The notes under the pieces were generated by a model. That model was not told the origin of the DNA. It searched no databases and worked only from the letters and a program-made list of their open reading frames with translations. A DNA stretch of 64,000 bases from Corynebacterium resistens DSM 45100 (lineage in GTDB: Bacteria; Actinomycetota; Actinomycetes; Mycobacteriales; Mycobacteriaceae): positions 434,001 to 498,000 of the forward strand of contig NC_015673.1 of assembly GCF_000177535.2 (NCBI RefSeq). Reading direction: 5' to 3'. A program made the position numbers and the translations under genes. Shown here piece by piece: positions 10,605 through 19,725 of this stretch (its first letter is position 1; each line of letters begins with the position of its first letter).

Positions 10605-10610
10605 TAAAGT
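10605..10610 (+). promoter_or_regulatory. -10 box of ftsE, probably leaderless
   Basis: TAAAGT ends 8 nt before the GTG at 10619, the same geometry as at prfB, so ftsE mRNA probably starts at its initiation codon. This supports GTG 10619 over an earlier in-frame GTG at 10595. Confidence 0.45.
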
Positions 10611-10618
10611 ACTTAGCC

Positions 10619-11308
10619 GTGATCACATTCGAAAACGTCTCCAAAAGCTACAAATCCGCGGGCCGCCCAGCCCTGAGGGACATCAGCGTCACTATCGATA
10701 AGGGTGAGTTTGTGTTCCTCATCGGCCCATCGGGTTCCGGTAAGTCCACCTTCCTGCAACTGATGTTGCGCGAGGAGAAAGTGGACTCTGGCGACCTGTA
10801 TGTTGCGGATTACCACGTCAATCAGCTGAAGGGGAAAGACGTACCGAAGCTGCGCCAGCGCATCGGATACGTCTTCCAGGATTTCCGCTTGCTGCCGAAG
10901 AAGACGGTTTTCGAAAACGTCGCCTTCGCGCTCGAAGTCATTGGTAAAAAGCGCGCGGATATTGAAATGCTCGTGCCCCAGGCCCTGAAAACGGTGGGCT
11001 TGGACGGTAAGGAGAACCGCTACCCACACGAGCTTTCAGGTGGTGAGCAGCAACGTGTGGCGATCGCCCGGGCGTCGGTTAATAGGCCACTAGTCCTGCT
11101 TGCCGATGAGCCGACCGGCAACCTAGACCCCGATACGTCCTCCGAGATCATGTTGTTGCTCAACCGCATTAATCAAGCGGGAACCACCGTCGTGATGTCC
11201 ACGCACGATGATGTGGCCGTGGATTCTATGCGCAAGCGCGTGATCGAGCTGGATAAGGGAACCATCGTCCGTGACGATGCTCACGGCGTGTACGGCGTGG
11301 GACGATAG
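10619..11308 (+). CDS. ftsE: Cell-division ABC ATPase FtsE
   Basis: A 229-residue ABC ATPase beginning [12 protein letters not shown]. Walker A is GPSGSGKST, the signature is [14 protein letters not shown], Walker B is VLLADEPTG. With FtsX it forms a membrane complex that couples ATP hydrolysis to activation of peptidoglycan hydrolases at the septum rather than to transport. ftsX follows after 28 bp in the same transcript, then smpB, the usual actinobacterial order. Confidence 0.95.
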   Translation: MITFENVSKSYKSAGRPALRDISVTIDKGEFVFLIGPSGSGKSTFLQLMLREEKVDSGDLYVADYHVNQLKGKDVPKLRQRIGYVFQDFRLLPKKTVFENVAFALEVIGKKRADIEMLVPQALKTVGLDGKENRYPHELSGGEQQRVAIARASVNRPLVLLADEPTGNLDPDTSSEIMLLLNRINQAGTTVVMSTHDDVAVDSMRKRVIELDKGTIVRDDAHGVYGVGR

Positions 11309-11336
11309 TCGGGGAACTGGGGAAAGAGAAGACATT

Positions 11337-12239
11337 ATGAATTTGGGTTTCGTATTCCGCGAGGCGATGGCCGGCTTCCGCCGCAATGCCACCATGACCA
11401 TCGCGATGATCATCACGACCGCGATCTCCCTGGCGCTGCTTGCCACAGGTTTCCTGCTGACCAGCATGACTGAGCGCACGAAGGAAATCTACATCGACCG
11501 CGTGGAGGTCATGGTCCAGTTGGACGACAAGATCTCCACCACAGACAAGGACTGCACCAGCGCTGATTGTGCTGCACTGAAAAACAAGCTCGAGAGCGAC
11601 AATGGCGTGCAGTCGGTGACCTACCGCAATAAGCAACAGTCCTATGATCGCTTCGTGGAGCTATTCAAGGATTCCGATCCGCGCTTGGTGGAGCAGACCA
11701 GCAAGGATGCTTTCCCGGCTGCGCTGCACATCCGCTTGACCGATCCCACTGAAACCAGCCCGATCGATGCGATCAAGAACGATCCGGGTGTGGCGAATGT
11801 GGTCGATCAGGGCGAGGATTTGCAGGCTGCCACCCGGAACTTGGATGCGGTCCGCAACGCCTCCTTCTTGGTGGCTGCTGTTCAGGCTGTGGCTGCGATC
11901 TTCCTCATCATGAACATGGTGCAGATTGCAGCCTTTAGCCGCCGCCACGAGATCAGCATCATGCGCATGGTCGGCGCCTCGCGCTGGTACACGCAAATGC
12001 CATTCGTGCTGGAGGCCATCATCGGCGCAGTCGTCGGTGCGGTGTTGGCCGTCGGTGGCATGTACGCGGGCAAGAAGCTGGTGGTTGATAACGCCATGCG
12101 TTCGCTGTACGACGCCAATCTCGTCGCACGCATCACCGATAGTGATATTTGGTTGGCCGCGCCGTTCTTGGTGCTGACCGGTGCGGTAGTTGCCGCTATC
12201 ACCGCGCAAATTACTTTGCGTTGGTACGTCAAGAACTAG
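11337..12239 (+). CDS. ftsX: Cell-division membrane protein FtsX
   Basis: A 300-residue protein with one N-terminal membrane helix (about residues 24-44), an extracellular domain of about 130 residues containing DKDCTSADCAAL (two cysteines that may pair), and three C-terminal helices with the family motif RRHEISIMRMVGAS. Start at ATG 11337 (MNLGFVFREAM) with GGGGAAAGAG upstream. Partner of FtsE; the extracellular loop contacts a cell-wall hydrolase in related species (RipC in mycobacteria). Confidence 0.94.
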   Translation: MNLGFVFREAMAGFRRNATMTIAMIITTAISLALLATGFLLTSMTERTKEIYIDRVEVMVQLDDKISTTDKDCTSADCAALKNKLESDNGVQSVTYRNKQQSYDRFVELFKDSDPRLVEQTSKDAFPAALHIRLTDPTETSPIDAIKNDPGVANVVDQGEDLQAATRNLDAVRNASFLVAAVQAVAAIFLIMNMVQIAAFSRRHEISIMRMVGASRWYTQMPFVLEAIIGAVVGAVLAVGGMYAGKKLVVDNAMRSLYDANLVARITDSDIWLAAPFLVLTGAVVAAITAQITLRWYVKN

Positions 12240-12294
12240 GTCGTCTCGTTTGTTTTTCCTTGCTTAAACTCGCTGCGCTAAGGTATTAACCGAT

Positions 12295-12849
12295 ATGGCA
12301 GCAAAGAAAAGCACTCCCGTTGATTCAGGAAAAACCAAAGGGAAGGCCACCCAAAAGGCTAAGGCTCGGGCCGGTAAAGGCGCCGGGCCATTAGTCGTTG
12401 CTACAAACCGCAAGGCGCGGCACGATTACCACATCCTCGATACCTACGAGTGCGGTGTGGTTTTGGTGGGCACGGAGGTGAAAGCTTTGCGGGAGGGCAA
12501 GGCCTCTTTGGTTGACGCCTACGCGACCATCGACGAAGGCGAAGTGTGGTTGCGTGGTCTTCACATTCCGGAATACTCCATGGGGCACTGGACGAACCAC
12601 AGTCCCCGACGAACTCGGAAGCTCTTGCTGCACCGGCGGGAGATCGATTCCCTGATGGGTAAAGTGCGTGATGGTAACTCCACGCTCGTGCCTCTGCAGC
12701 TGTATTTCGTCGCCGGTCGATTGAAAGTGGAGCTGGCGCTAGCACGAGGCAAGCAAGAATACGATAAGCGCCAAGATATTAAACGTCGCACGGAGGAACG
12801 TGAGATTACGCGGGAAATGGGGCGTCGAATCAAAGGGATCAAGGGATAA
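12295..12849 (+). CDS. smpB: SsrA-binding protein SmpB
   Basis: 184 residues. After a basic, disordered 37-residue extension the conserved core begins [21 protein letters not shown], with [15 protein letters not shown] and the C-terminal DKRQDIKRR. SmpB carries tmRNA to stalled ribosomes for trans-translation. Its partner ssrA lies 1.5 kb downstream, separated by one unrelated gene. A TATTAA lies 5-11 nt before the ATG. Confidence 0.96.
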   Translation: MAAKKSTPVDSGKTKGKATQKAKARAGKGAGPLVVATNRKARHDYHILDTYECGVVLVGTEVKALREGKASLVDAYATIDEGEVWLRGLHIPEYSMGHWTNHSPRRTRKLLLHRREIDSLMGKVRDGNSTLVPLQLYFVAGRLKVELALARGKQEYDKRQDIKRRTEEREITREMGRRIKGIKG

Positions 12850-12855
12850 AACCCG

Positions 12856-12906
12856 ATAGATGGTCTAGAGATGGTTTATGGCAGAAAGCTGCTGTAGACC
12901 ATCTAT
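12856..12906 (+). terminator. Inverted repeat after smpB
   Basis: Twelve-base arms (ATAGATGGTCTA and its exact complement at 12895-12906) are separated by 27 nt and followed by a T-rich stretch. Likely the smpB terminator, although the loop is long. Confidence 0.5.
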
Positions 12907-13064
12907 TTGTTGTGCAGGGCAGTGGGGATCTTTTCGAGGGGGATTTTTGCGATGAGCAGGGTTTGTTTGGCGGCGGGCGGGATTGTTCAGCGGGGGCGCG
13001 AAGGTTGGAATCATCCTTGGGAATGATGGCGCACGAGTGGGGGTGCGATTTATTGTGAATAGGA

Positions 13065-14264
13065 ATGCCAGAGTTGGGGGAGAGTAAAGAGGAAAGGTTG
13101 GCGCGCGTGGCAGTTGAAGCATGGCGTTTGAATCACCCGAACCGGGGCATGTTGGAAGTGCTGGTGGGTTCGAGTGAAGAGCTGCGCGAGTACGATCCGA
13201 GTTTTCCTGACACCTTTGTTGAAAAGGTTGAACGGGAAAATGAAGAGGAAAAAGAGAGTGAAGAACCGTCTACCGAATCGGATTCTTCAACGCGAGATCC
13301 TGAGGTTGCAGACTCCGGATCTGTAGGCGCAGTGGCCAGTAAAGATGATGGTGCCGCCCTTCGCGCGGAGTTAAAAGAAGCCACTAATGATCCCGGCGTG
13401 AAAGGGAAAATAGCCCAAATACTTTCTGAGATGTCGGAAAGCTATCGCGTATTGGTGCGCCAGGACAGGAAGACCATTGCCCGGCTGAAAGACTTGACGA
13501 ACGTAAAGGTTTCTCTAGATAAGTCGTCGAATGAGGTCGAGGATGGAAAATTCGGCTATGAAACGACGATATCCGAGCCATTCCTCCAATTGACGAAGAA
13601 CTTCACCGGGGCGTACCTCGTCGAAGTCGTGGTGAAAACTAGAGGCGAGCTGGTCAAATTCGATCCGCCGGCGGGATCGAGGGCTGCTGCGCGTGAAAAA
13701 GCGATGGAGGAATCACCCACTAAACGCTGGCTTTACCCACTACTTTCGGGACTCGGCAAAGGTGGCTGGGCGCTGGTGGTATTTGTCATCGGGCCACTTA
13801 TTTCGAAGGTTATCGACCTAATCTGGAGCCTCATCGAACCGTTCATTCCAGATTGGGAGCTGCCATCCATACCGTGGCCACACATCGATTGGCCGGAAAT
13901 CCACCTGCCTTCCATTCCATGGCCATACATCAGCAGGCCGCATATCGATCTGCCCGATTGGCAGATGCCAGAGTGGTTACGATCTGTGTTGCACGCCATC
14001 GGTGTCGCGATGGATTATTCCAAGATCTGGATGCCGATCGTGATCGGGCTCGTGGTAGGCATGCTGGCGGTGCGGCGCAATAGGAAATCCCAGACGGCAA
14101 AGGAAAAGTGGGGCGAAAGCTCAGGGACCCAGGTGACTGCGAACGAGCGCGATGGCGATTCAACTACTGAAGCGCTGAAGGAATGCTCTCCGCAGCTTGA
14201 AGAGACAGAAGGCAAAAGGGCTTCGGGGCGGGCGATTAATAACGAAAGTGACGATCAGAAATGA
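13065..14264 (+). CDS. Unknown two-helix membrane protein with W/P-rich repeat linker
   Basis: Not a family I recognise. The 399 residues run: an acidic Ser/Glu-rich N-terminus (about 50-100), a helical and then a mixed domain (100-200), a membrane helix (about 233-258), a segment at 262-304 built from recurring units (ELPSIPWPHIDWPEI, then HLPSIPWPYISRPHI, then DLPDWQMPEW), a second helix (about 322-338) and a charged tail. The linker lies between the two helices and is probably extracellular. Its regular Trp/Pro/Ile spacing suggests an extended stack or surface-lying ribbon. A TATTGT 8 nt before the ATG suggests leaderless expression. It sits between smpB and ssrA with no obvious functional link. 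Confidence 0.75.
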   Translation: MPELGESKEERLARVAVEAWRLNHPNRGMLEVLVGSSEELREYDPSFPDTFVEKVERENEEEKESEEPSTESDSSTRDPEVADSGSVGAVASKDDGAALRAELKEATNDPGVKGKIAQILSEMSESYRVLVRQDRKTIARLKDLTNVKVSLDKSSNEVEDGKFGYETTISEPFLQLTKNFTGAYLVEVVVKTRGELVKFDPPAGSRAAAREKAMEESPTKRWLYPLLSGLGKGGWALVVFVIGPLISKVIDLIWSLIEPFIPDWELPSIPWPHIDWPEIHLPSIPWPYISRPHIDLPDWQMPEWLRSVLHAIGVAMDYSKIWMPIVIGLVVGMLAVRRNRKSQTAKEKWGESSGTQVTANERDGDSTTEALKECSPQLEETEGKRASGRAINNESDDQK

Positions 14265-14354
14265 TCCGTTGGCTGCTAATTGATTAACAGGGACTTGGGG
14301 AGTAGCATGAGTAATCCTGCTGTCAGACGTTTCCGCAGCAGGTCAACGCACAAA

Positions 14355-14729
14355 GGGGTCGATTTGGTTTCGACTTCGTGCATTGAGCCAGGGGAAGCGT
14401 GCCGGTGCAGGTAGGAGACCACCGTTAAGCGTCGCTACAACTCTATAAGCGCCGAGAACACTCAGCGCGACTACGCCCTCGCTGCCTAATTACAGCGACC
14501 GCGTGTCTGTCAGCCCGGGGATGTCCCTGACCCGGTAGCTGGCATCGACTTAAGGGACTTGCTGCATCGCCTCGTTGCTCGGGCAATGCGGGACTTCTAG
14601 AGCAACTGGGCCCGTCATCCAGACCTGTTCGTGGGATCTGGAGGGTCGAGCAGAGATAAGGCACGAACTGCGCACGGAGAAGCCCTGGCAAGGTCGCGAA
14701 GGACCCGGGTTCAATTCCCGGCGGCTCCA
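14355..14729 (+). ncRNA. ssrA: Transfer-messenger RNA
   Basis: The 5' end GGGGTCG pairs with CGGCTCC at 14722-14728 to make the tRNA-like acceptor stem; A14729 is the discriminator and CCA is not encoded. The T-arm is CCGGGTTCAATTCCCGG. The resume frame at 14451-14489 reads AENTQRDYALAA then TAA, close to known corynebacterial tags ending YALAA. It rescues stalled ribosomes with SmpB. The 3' end is a classic integration target, and its last 24 nt are found again at 26955-26978. Confidence 0.96.
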
Positions 14730-14737
14730 CAGATAGC

Positions 14738-14770
14738 ATTTCCCCTGGTGAGCGTTCACCGGGGGATTTG
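14738..14770 (+). terminator. Terminator of ssrA
   Basis: TCCCCTGGTG at 14741-14750 pairs with CACCGGGGGA at 14757-14766, one G-U pair included, followed by TTTG. A related hairpin with the same GGGGATTTG(T/C)TGT tail follows the duplicated ssrA end at 26987 and the tRNA-Ala at 33732. Confidence 0.75.
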
Positions 14771-14842
14771 CTGTATTTGTGCAGGTCATTGGCATGATAC
14801 TGTGTTGCCACAGGTGGCCACGAGTTGCCACTAAATGACTCT

Positions 14843-14867
14843 GATTAGGGAAAGATTAGGGAATGAA
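14843..14867 (+). repeat. Candidate integrase arm sites, left end
   Basis: Two copies of GATTAGGGAA start at 14843 and 14854, 11 bp apart. The same pair with the same spacing lies near the right end of the region (26880-26900). The second copy is also part of the 15-bp target duplication of the neighbouring IS. Confidence 0.6.
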
Positions 14868-16513
14868 TGTGATGTCTAGCGACTTTTAGGACACGGAGTC
14901 CAGGATGTTTTTGGACGGGATGTCTAGTGGCTTTTTGGACGTTTACGGCGGTGGAATGGCCGAATGGCTATTCCATTGCATAAGCGTAGAAAGGACGCAG
15001 ATTTCGATCCCGTTCGTGACGGCAAGACGGTCACACAGCTTTGCAAAGAATTGGGAATCTCGCGGCAGACGTACCACAACATCAAAACCCGCATAGCGCA
15101 GAAGGGCCGAGCAGGCATTGTGCCGGATTCGACTGCCCCGAAGAATCCGATTAGGAAATTCCACGAGGCCGACAAAATCGCAGTCGTCCACGCCTGGCAG
15201 GAGTTGATGGAGCAAGGCTTGGATTATGGGCCTTGGTCGATCTACTACTTCTTGTTTGACACTGTAGGCCCAGATTCCACACCGTCGCGTTCTACAATCG
15301 CCTCGTGGGTGCATGAGCTGGGATTTGTTGATGCTATTGCCCGCAAACGGCCACGCAGCTCCTATAAGCGCTTCGCCCGCGATCTCGTCGGTGAACTCTG
15401 GCAAATCGATGGACTGGTCTACCGACTCTTTGATCATGCCCACACACATGTGACGATTTACCAGATCATCGATGATGCCAGCAGATTCGATGTCGGAACC
15501 ACAGCGTTCGCTCTTCCAGAAAAACGGTACTGATGCGCGCGCCGTATTGGCCGCAGCGTTCGCCGCTTACGGCAAACCTCAAGAAATCCTTTCCGACAAT
15601 GGCGATGCGTTCGCCACCTATCACCGTGGTTTTCTCTCTGCTACTGAAACCTGGCTCGCTAGCCAAGGCGTTGTTGCTATTGCTGGTTTCGCCCCGACAA
15701 CCCAGGGAAAAGACGAGCGCTCTCACCGCACGTTGATCCAGTTCCTCGATGCACGCCAACCAGTTAGCCTTGCTGAGGTCAACACATATCTGGCTGAATA
15801 TCGCCAGGTTTACAACGAGCGACGACGGCACCAATCACTGCTGGTCGGCAAAATGCACATCACACCACGCCAGGCTTTCGATACCTTCCCCAAGGCACCA
15901 TCGCCTAAGCATCCACTCGATCCCGAGCAGGTCTGGGCCCGCGTAGTCGCCTATAACCAGGCGCACAATCCACACGCTGTATCCGAAATGCTAAACGGCC
16001 CCGCGGAAGCGGCAACTTCACACGAGGCCAGCACCGATGACATGGCAGCTTTGCAAGGCATACCTCCCACCGATACCCCCACACTAACGGTGCCGACGAC
16101 AAATTCAACAAACCATTGGGGGATCCCAGACCAGCTCTGTGTAAGCAAAGACGGCGTTGTACGCGTGTGCGGCTTCGGTCTCTACATTGGTCTGAGGTTT
16201 AAAAACCGCAGGCTCTACTCCACGGTCACAGCCGATAACGTTGCGGAGTTCTATACGGCCCATGACGGTGAATTCCTCTTCAGCGTGCCACTGCCGATCA
16301 CGGTGAGCCACAGGCCACCAGGTGGCCAAATCAACATCAACCTCGTTGAAGGAATGAAATACCGCCAACCACCGCGGATGAACCCGAAACTATCCAAACC
16401 CCGGCCGAAACGCAGGCCACAACCATAAACCGCTAGAAGTGTCCAAGACCTCCATGGATTCCGTGTCCAAGAAGAGACCGGACTCCATGTCCAAAAACCC
16501 TATGGACATAACA
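14868..16513 (+). mobile_element. IS481-type insertion sequence, about 1646 bp
   Basis: Left terminal repeat (from TGTGATGTC at 14868) and right repeat (complement of GACATAACA at 16513) match at about 26 of 34 positions. The direct repeat AGATTAGGGAATGAA flanks it at 14853-14867 and 16514-16528, a 15-bp target duplication within the range known for IS481 relatives. Subterminal copies of GATGTCTAG at 14871 and 14919 and three RTGTCCAA motifs at the right end look like extra transposase sites. It lies between the end of ssrA and the integrase remnant and is inserted into the arm-type repeat. Confidence 0.88.
14964..16428 (+). pseudogene. IS481-family transposase, split by a one-base frame change
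   Basis: The first frame (14964-15533) has an N-terminal helix-turn-helix (GKTVTQLCKELGISRQTYHN) and the first catalytic Asp in LWQIDGLVYRL. It stops soon after FALPEKRY. The second frame (+1, from about 15520) continues directly with KNGTDARAVLAAAFAAYGKPQEI, the second Asp in LSDNGDAF, and the Glu in GKDERSHRTLIQ. The two halves join into one normal DDE transposase if a single A is removed from the run of five As near 15522-15526. This is either a disabling frameshift or programmed +1 frameshifting; the A-run has no standard -1 slippery form, so I favour inactivation or a sequencing error. The C-terminal extension after about 15950 is long for the family. Confidence 0.82.
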
Positions 16514-16577
16514 AGATTAGGGAATGAATAGGGAACGTTTCCCTAGTCCCTAGTCCCTCGTTGTGGAAGGTGTGGCA

Positions 16578-16750
16578 ATGGCACGCAGGAAGGCTGAGCG
16601 CACGCGCCGGGCATTCGGCAAGGTGTCGGTTAAGGGCAAGCGCGTCTATGCGGAATACACCGGGCCGGATGGTGCGTTTCACCGCCCTGGGCATTCCTTC
16701 CCCTCAAAGATTGATGCGGAAGGTTGGCTAGCGGAGGAATCCTTAGCTGA
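16578..16750 (+). pseudogene. Truncated tyrosine integrase, N-terminal arm-binding domain only
   Basis: From ATG 16578 the protein reads RRAFGKVSVKGKRVYAEYTGPDGAFHR..., then FPSKIDAEGWLAEE, the fold-defining pattern of the N-terminal arm-type DNA-binding domain of phage and ICE integrases. Homology ends near residue 55 where the stop of the siderophore ATPase gene (16743, other strand) begins; the catalytic R...HxxR...Y domain is gone. The frame continues to 16955 as junk. It lies next to ssrA in the usual place for the integrase of an element inserted there. Confidence 0.75.
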
Positions 16751-17597
16751 GGGAGGAACTAAACCCAGGGCGCTTCATTCTGAGTGGAACGATGAGCGGA
16801 TCTCCAGTCTCCGGATCCTCGATCACCCGTGCCCGCAGATCAAAAGCCTGCTGCAGCAGCTCTGCGGTGATGATATCGGCGGGTGCGCCGGAAGCTATTA
16901 CCTGGCCTTCCTTCATAACCACAAGGTAATCGGAGTAGCGCACCGCCAGGTTTAGATCGTGCAGCACCATTACTACGGTTCTTCCTAGTTTCTGACGCAG
17001 GCTATCGACAAGTTCGAGGACGTCCACGGAGGTAGCCAGGTCAAGGTAAGTGGTCGGCTCGTCTAGGAAGAGGATGTCGGTGTTTTGCGCTAGCACCATG
17101 GAGATCCACGCCCGCTGGCGCTGGCCTCCGGAAAGCTCATCCAACGTACGGCTCGCAAGATCTGCAGAACCGGTCTGGCTTAGAGCCGCGAAGACTGCTT
17201 CCTCGTCGGTAGAGGACCACTGCCGGAACCATGCTTGGTGCGGGTGCCGACCGCGGGCTACCAGATCGGAGACCAACAGGCCTTCAGGTGCCACGGGTGA
17301 TTGGGGCAACACTGCCAGTTTTCGGGCGACGTCCTTGCGCTTGATGGCCGAGATATCTTGTCCATTTACATATACGGTCCCTGTATCGAGGTCGAGCAGT
17401 CCGGACATGGCACGCAGCAAGGTCGATTTACCGCACCCGTTGGGCCCCACGATAGTGGTGATTTTTCCCGCTGGGAACGTGGCGTTGAGATCGCGGATGA
17501 TGGTGCGCTGGCCGTAGCCTACCGTGACCGAGGAAGCGACCACGCTACTGGTGGTATTCGGTTGGTCTACGCTTGACTGAGGTATGGGGGAGGTCAT
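16743..17597 (-). CDS. Iron-siderophore ABC transporter, ATP-binding subunit (FecE/FepC-type)
   Basis: 284 residues with Walker A GPNGCGKST, signature LSGGQRQRAWISMVLAQ, Walker B ILFLDEPTTYLD and the switch histidine in VVMVLHDLNLA. The LDLA...VLHDLNLAVRYSD pattern is typical of ferric-siderophore ATPases. Its ATG overlaps the stop of the permease gene upstream (ATGA at 17594-17597), so the two are translationally coupled. Last gene of a four-gene leftward operon whose promoter region carries a DtxR-type box. Its 3' end abuts the truncated integrase. Confidence 0.9.
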   Translation of the reverse strand: MTSPIPQSSVDQPNTTSSVVASSVTVGYGQRTIIRDLNATFPAGKITTIVGPNGCGKSTLLRAMSGLLDLDTGTVYVNGQDISAIKRKDVARKLAVLPQSPVAPEGLLVSDLVARGRHPHQAWFRQWSSTDEEAVFAALSQTGSADLASRTLDELSGGQRQRAWISMVLAQNTDILFLDEPTTYLDLATSVDVLELVDSLRQKLGRTVVMVLHDLNLAVRYSDYLVVMKEGQVIASGAPADIITAELLQQAFDLRARVIEDPETGDPLIVPLRMKRPGFSSSLS

Positions 17598-18703
17598 GCG
17601 TCTGTGCTCCTAGTGCGTTGAACGAGTAGGTAAATGAGGAAGATACCGCCCAGCGCGGAGGTGACAATACCCACCGGAAGTTCCACCGGCAGAATAGTTT
17701 GGGTCACGATGTCCGCACCTAGTAACAGTACTGCGCCGGTAAGAGCCGACGCCGCAAGCGGGGGACTGGGTACGCCGCACATCCGAAGGGCTACTTGAGG
17801 CGCTACAAAGGCGATGAATCCGATGGGGCCGGCAGCGGAAACAGCTACCGCAGCTAGCGCTACGGCCAACGCCAGCATTGCCACCTGCACGCCGTTGACT
17901 CGCTGGCCCAGCGCTCGGGCTAGATCGGGTCCCAGAGTGGTGGCCAGCGTTTGGTGGGAGATCCAAGCCAGCAACGGGGCGCATACAATCACAAGGGCGA
18001 CCATGGGGATGGTGGTATTCCACTCCGACTTGGCCAGGGACCCGGTGAGCCAGAACTGTGCCTGGCTGGCATCCCGCAGTTCCGCGCGGACCATGAGGAA
18101 ATTGATGTAGGAACTTAGCAGCGCGGTAATGATGATGCCCACGAGTACGAGGCGGTAGGAATCCGCGTGGCGCCGCCAAGCCAACGCCCAGATAACCGTG
18201 GTGCTCAGTATCGCGCCCAGAAACGCGGCCAAGGGAATCCCAATTCCAGCGAGCCAGCCGGCGAAGCCACTGCCGCCACCGCCGAGCACGATGACCGTTA
18301 CGGCCATGGCAGAGGCGCCCGTGGTGATGCCGAGGATATCGGGGCTGGCCAACGCGTTCCGGGTGACCGTCTGGGTTAGCGCTCCAGAAAGTCCCAGTGC
18401 GCAGCCGACCGCGATGGCTGTGGCTACTCGAGGCATGCGCCACTCGAGGACCACGAGTTTTTCCACGCGGGATCCTTCCCCATGAAAGATCACCTGTAGT
18501 ACTCGGGGGACGGAAATAGGGTAGTCGCCCAGTCCGATGGAGAGTGCTCCTAAAAAGACAATGAGCGCTGTGGCGATAAGACACACCAGCACCACCCGCG
18601 GGCGCCAGAGAAAGGAGATTGGCCCAGCTCGGAATGGCACCCTGCCCGGCATCTGCCACGAAGTGCTTTGTTTATCCTGTACAGCCTTGTTATGTCGTAT
18701 CAC
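17594..18703 (-). CDS. Iron-siderophore ABC permease (FecCD family), second subunit
   Basis: About 369 residues, with nine or ten membrane helices. Family signatures include RMPRVATAIAVGCALGLSGALTQTVTRNALASPDILGITTGA and SAAGPIGFIAFVAPQVAL (quoted in two stretches with gaps at family-variable sites). The likely start is GTG 18703, which overlaps the stop of the previous permease gene as GTGA; the open frame extends further upstream but only inside that gene. Forms the membrane channel as a heterodimer with its neighbour. Confidence 0.87.
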   Translation of the reverse strand: MIRHNKAVQDKQSTSWQMPGRVPFRAGPISFLWRPRVVLVCLIATALIVFLGALSIGLGDYPISVPRVLQVIFHGEGSRVEKLVVLEWRMPRVATAIAVGCALGLSGALTQTVTRNALASPDILGITTGASAMAVTVIVLGGGGSGFAGWLAGIGIPLAAFLGAILSTTVIWALAWRRHADSYRLVLVGIIITALLSSYINFLMVRAELRDASQAQFWLTGSLAKSEWNTTIPMVALVIVCAPLLAWISHQTLATTLGPDLARALGQRVNGVQVAMLALAVALAAVAVSAAGPIGFIAFVAPQVALRMCGVPSPPLAASALTGAVLLLGADIVTQTILPVELPVGIVTSALGGIFLIYLLVQRTRSTDA

Positions 18704-19725
18704 AGCGTCATCACCTTTTTCCGAGAGATTAAGGCGAGGAAGAACGGCGCGCCAACGAAGGCCAATACGATGCCCACTTGGAGCTCCCCGGGGCGGGCGA
18801 TGAGGCGGCCCACTACGTCCGCACACAGCAACAGTGCCGCGCCGGCCAGTGCAGAGTAAGGCAGAATCCACTTGTAATCTGGGCCTGTGAGAGCCCGGAC
18901 AATGTGGGGCACTACCAGACCAACGAAGCCCAGCGGGCCCGCTGCAGCCGTGGCCGCCCCGGCCAGCAGTGCGATGATGCCCATGCCGCCAAGTCTTGCG
19001 GCCGCGGTGTTGATGCCGAGTCCTGCGGCCACGTCGTCGCCTAAGTTCAAGATGTTCAACTGTGGGCCGGTGGCAAACGCCAGGATCAGTCCCAGCACTA
19101 TAAACGGCAGGATGCCTAGTGCAATGTTCATATCCCGACCGGCAAGGGAACCGACGGTCCAAAAGCGCATTCGATCCAGGTTATTGTCATTGGTGAGAAC
19201 GAATGCGCTGGTAATGGCGCTTAATACCGCCGACAGTGCGGCTCCGCCCAGTACTAAGGTCAAAGCGTCCACTGCTGCTTTGCCTGCGGAGGCTAGGCCG
19301 AAGACTAGTGCAGTGGCTGCGATCGCGCCGAGGAAGGCTACTACTGCGGTGGCCCACGGGGCGGTGATGCCAAACAGAGCGAAGCTGACCACAACGCTCA
19401 GGGCCGCGCCGGAGCTGACACCTAGGATTCCCGGATCTGCCAGGGGATTGCGGGTATGGCCCTGAATGAGAGCACCGGCCACTCCCAGTGCCGCCCCCAC
19501 CATAATGGCCAGCAGGGTGCGCGGTAGCCGCAGCTCGGCTACTACGCGTTGATTGGTTGGAACTTCGTCTTGGGAGCCGCTCGCCCCTGGGAGATCCCGC
19601 AGCGCGGCCCACACATCCTCCGCAGGAATGGAACGGGCACCGTACAGCAAACTGCAGATCGTGCCGCCGAGGACCAGTAGGAACAGTACCCCTAGGCCCA
19701 GTAGGCGGGTAGTGCGCACACTCAT
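18700..19725 (-). CDS. Iron-siderophore ABC permease (FecCD family), first subunit
   Basis: 341 residues from ATG 19725 (MSVRTTRLLGLGVLF), with the FecCD signatures RLPRTLLAIMVGAALGVAG, GHTRNPLADPGILGVSSGA and AAGPLGFVGLVVPHIVR. The ATG overlaps the stop of the upstream gene (ATGA at 19722-19725). The operon order is unknown protein, permease, permease, ATPase. The binding lipoprotein is divergently encoded at 20622. Confidence 0.9.
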   Translation of the reverse strand: MSVRTTRLLGLGVLFLLVLGGTICSLLYGARSIPAEDVWAALRDLPGASGSQDEVPTNQRVVAELRLPRTLLAIMVGAALGVAGALIQGHTRNPLADPGILGVSSGAALSVVVSFALFGITAPWATAVVAFLGAIAATALVFGLASAGKAAVDALTLVLGGAALSAVLSAITSAFVLTNDNNLDRMRFWTVGSLAGRDMNIALGILPFIVLGLILAFATGPQLNILNLGDDVAAGLGINTAAARLGGMGIIALLAGAATAAAGPLGFVGLVVPHIVRALTGPDYKWILPYSALAGAALLLCADVVGRLIARPGELQVGIVLAFVGAPFFLALISRKKVMTL

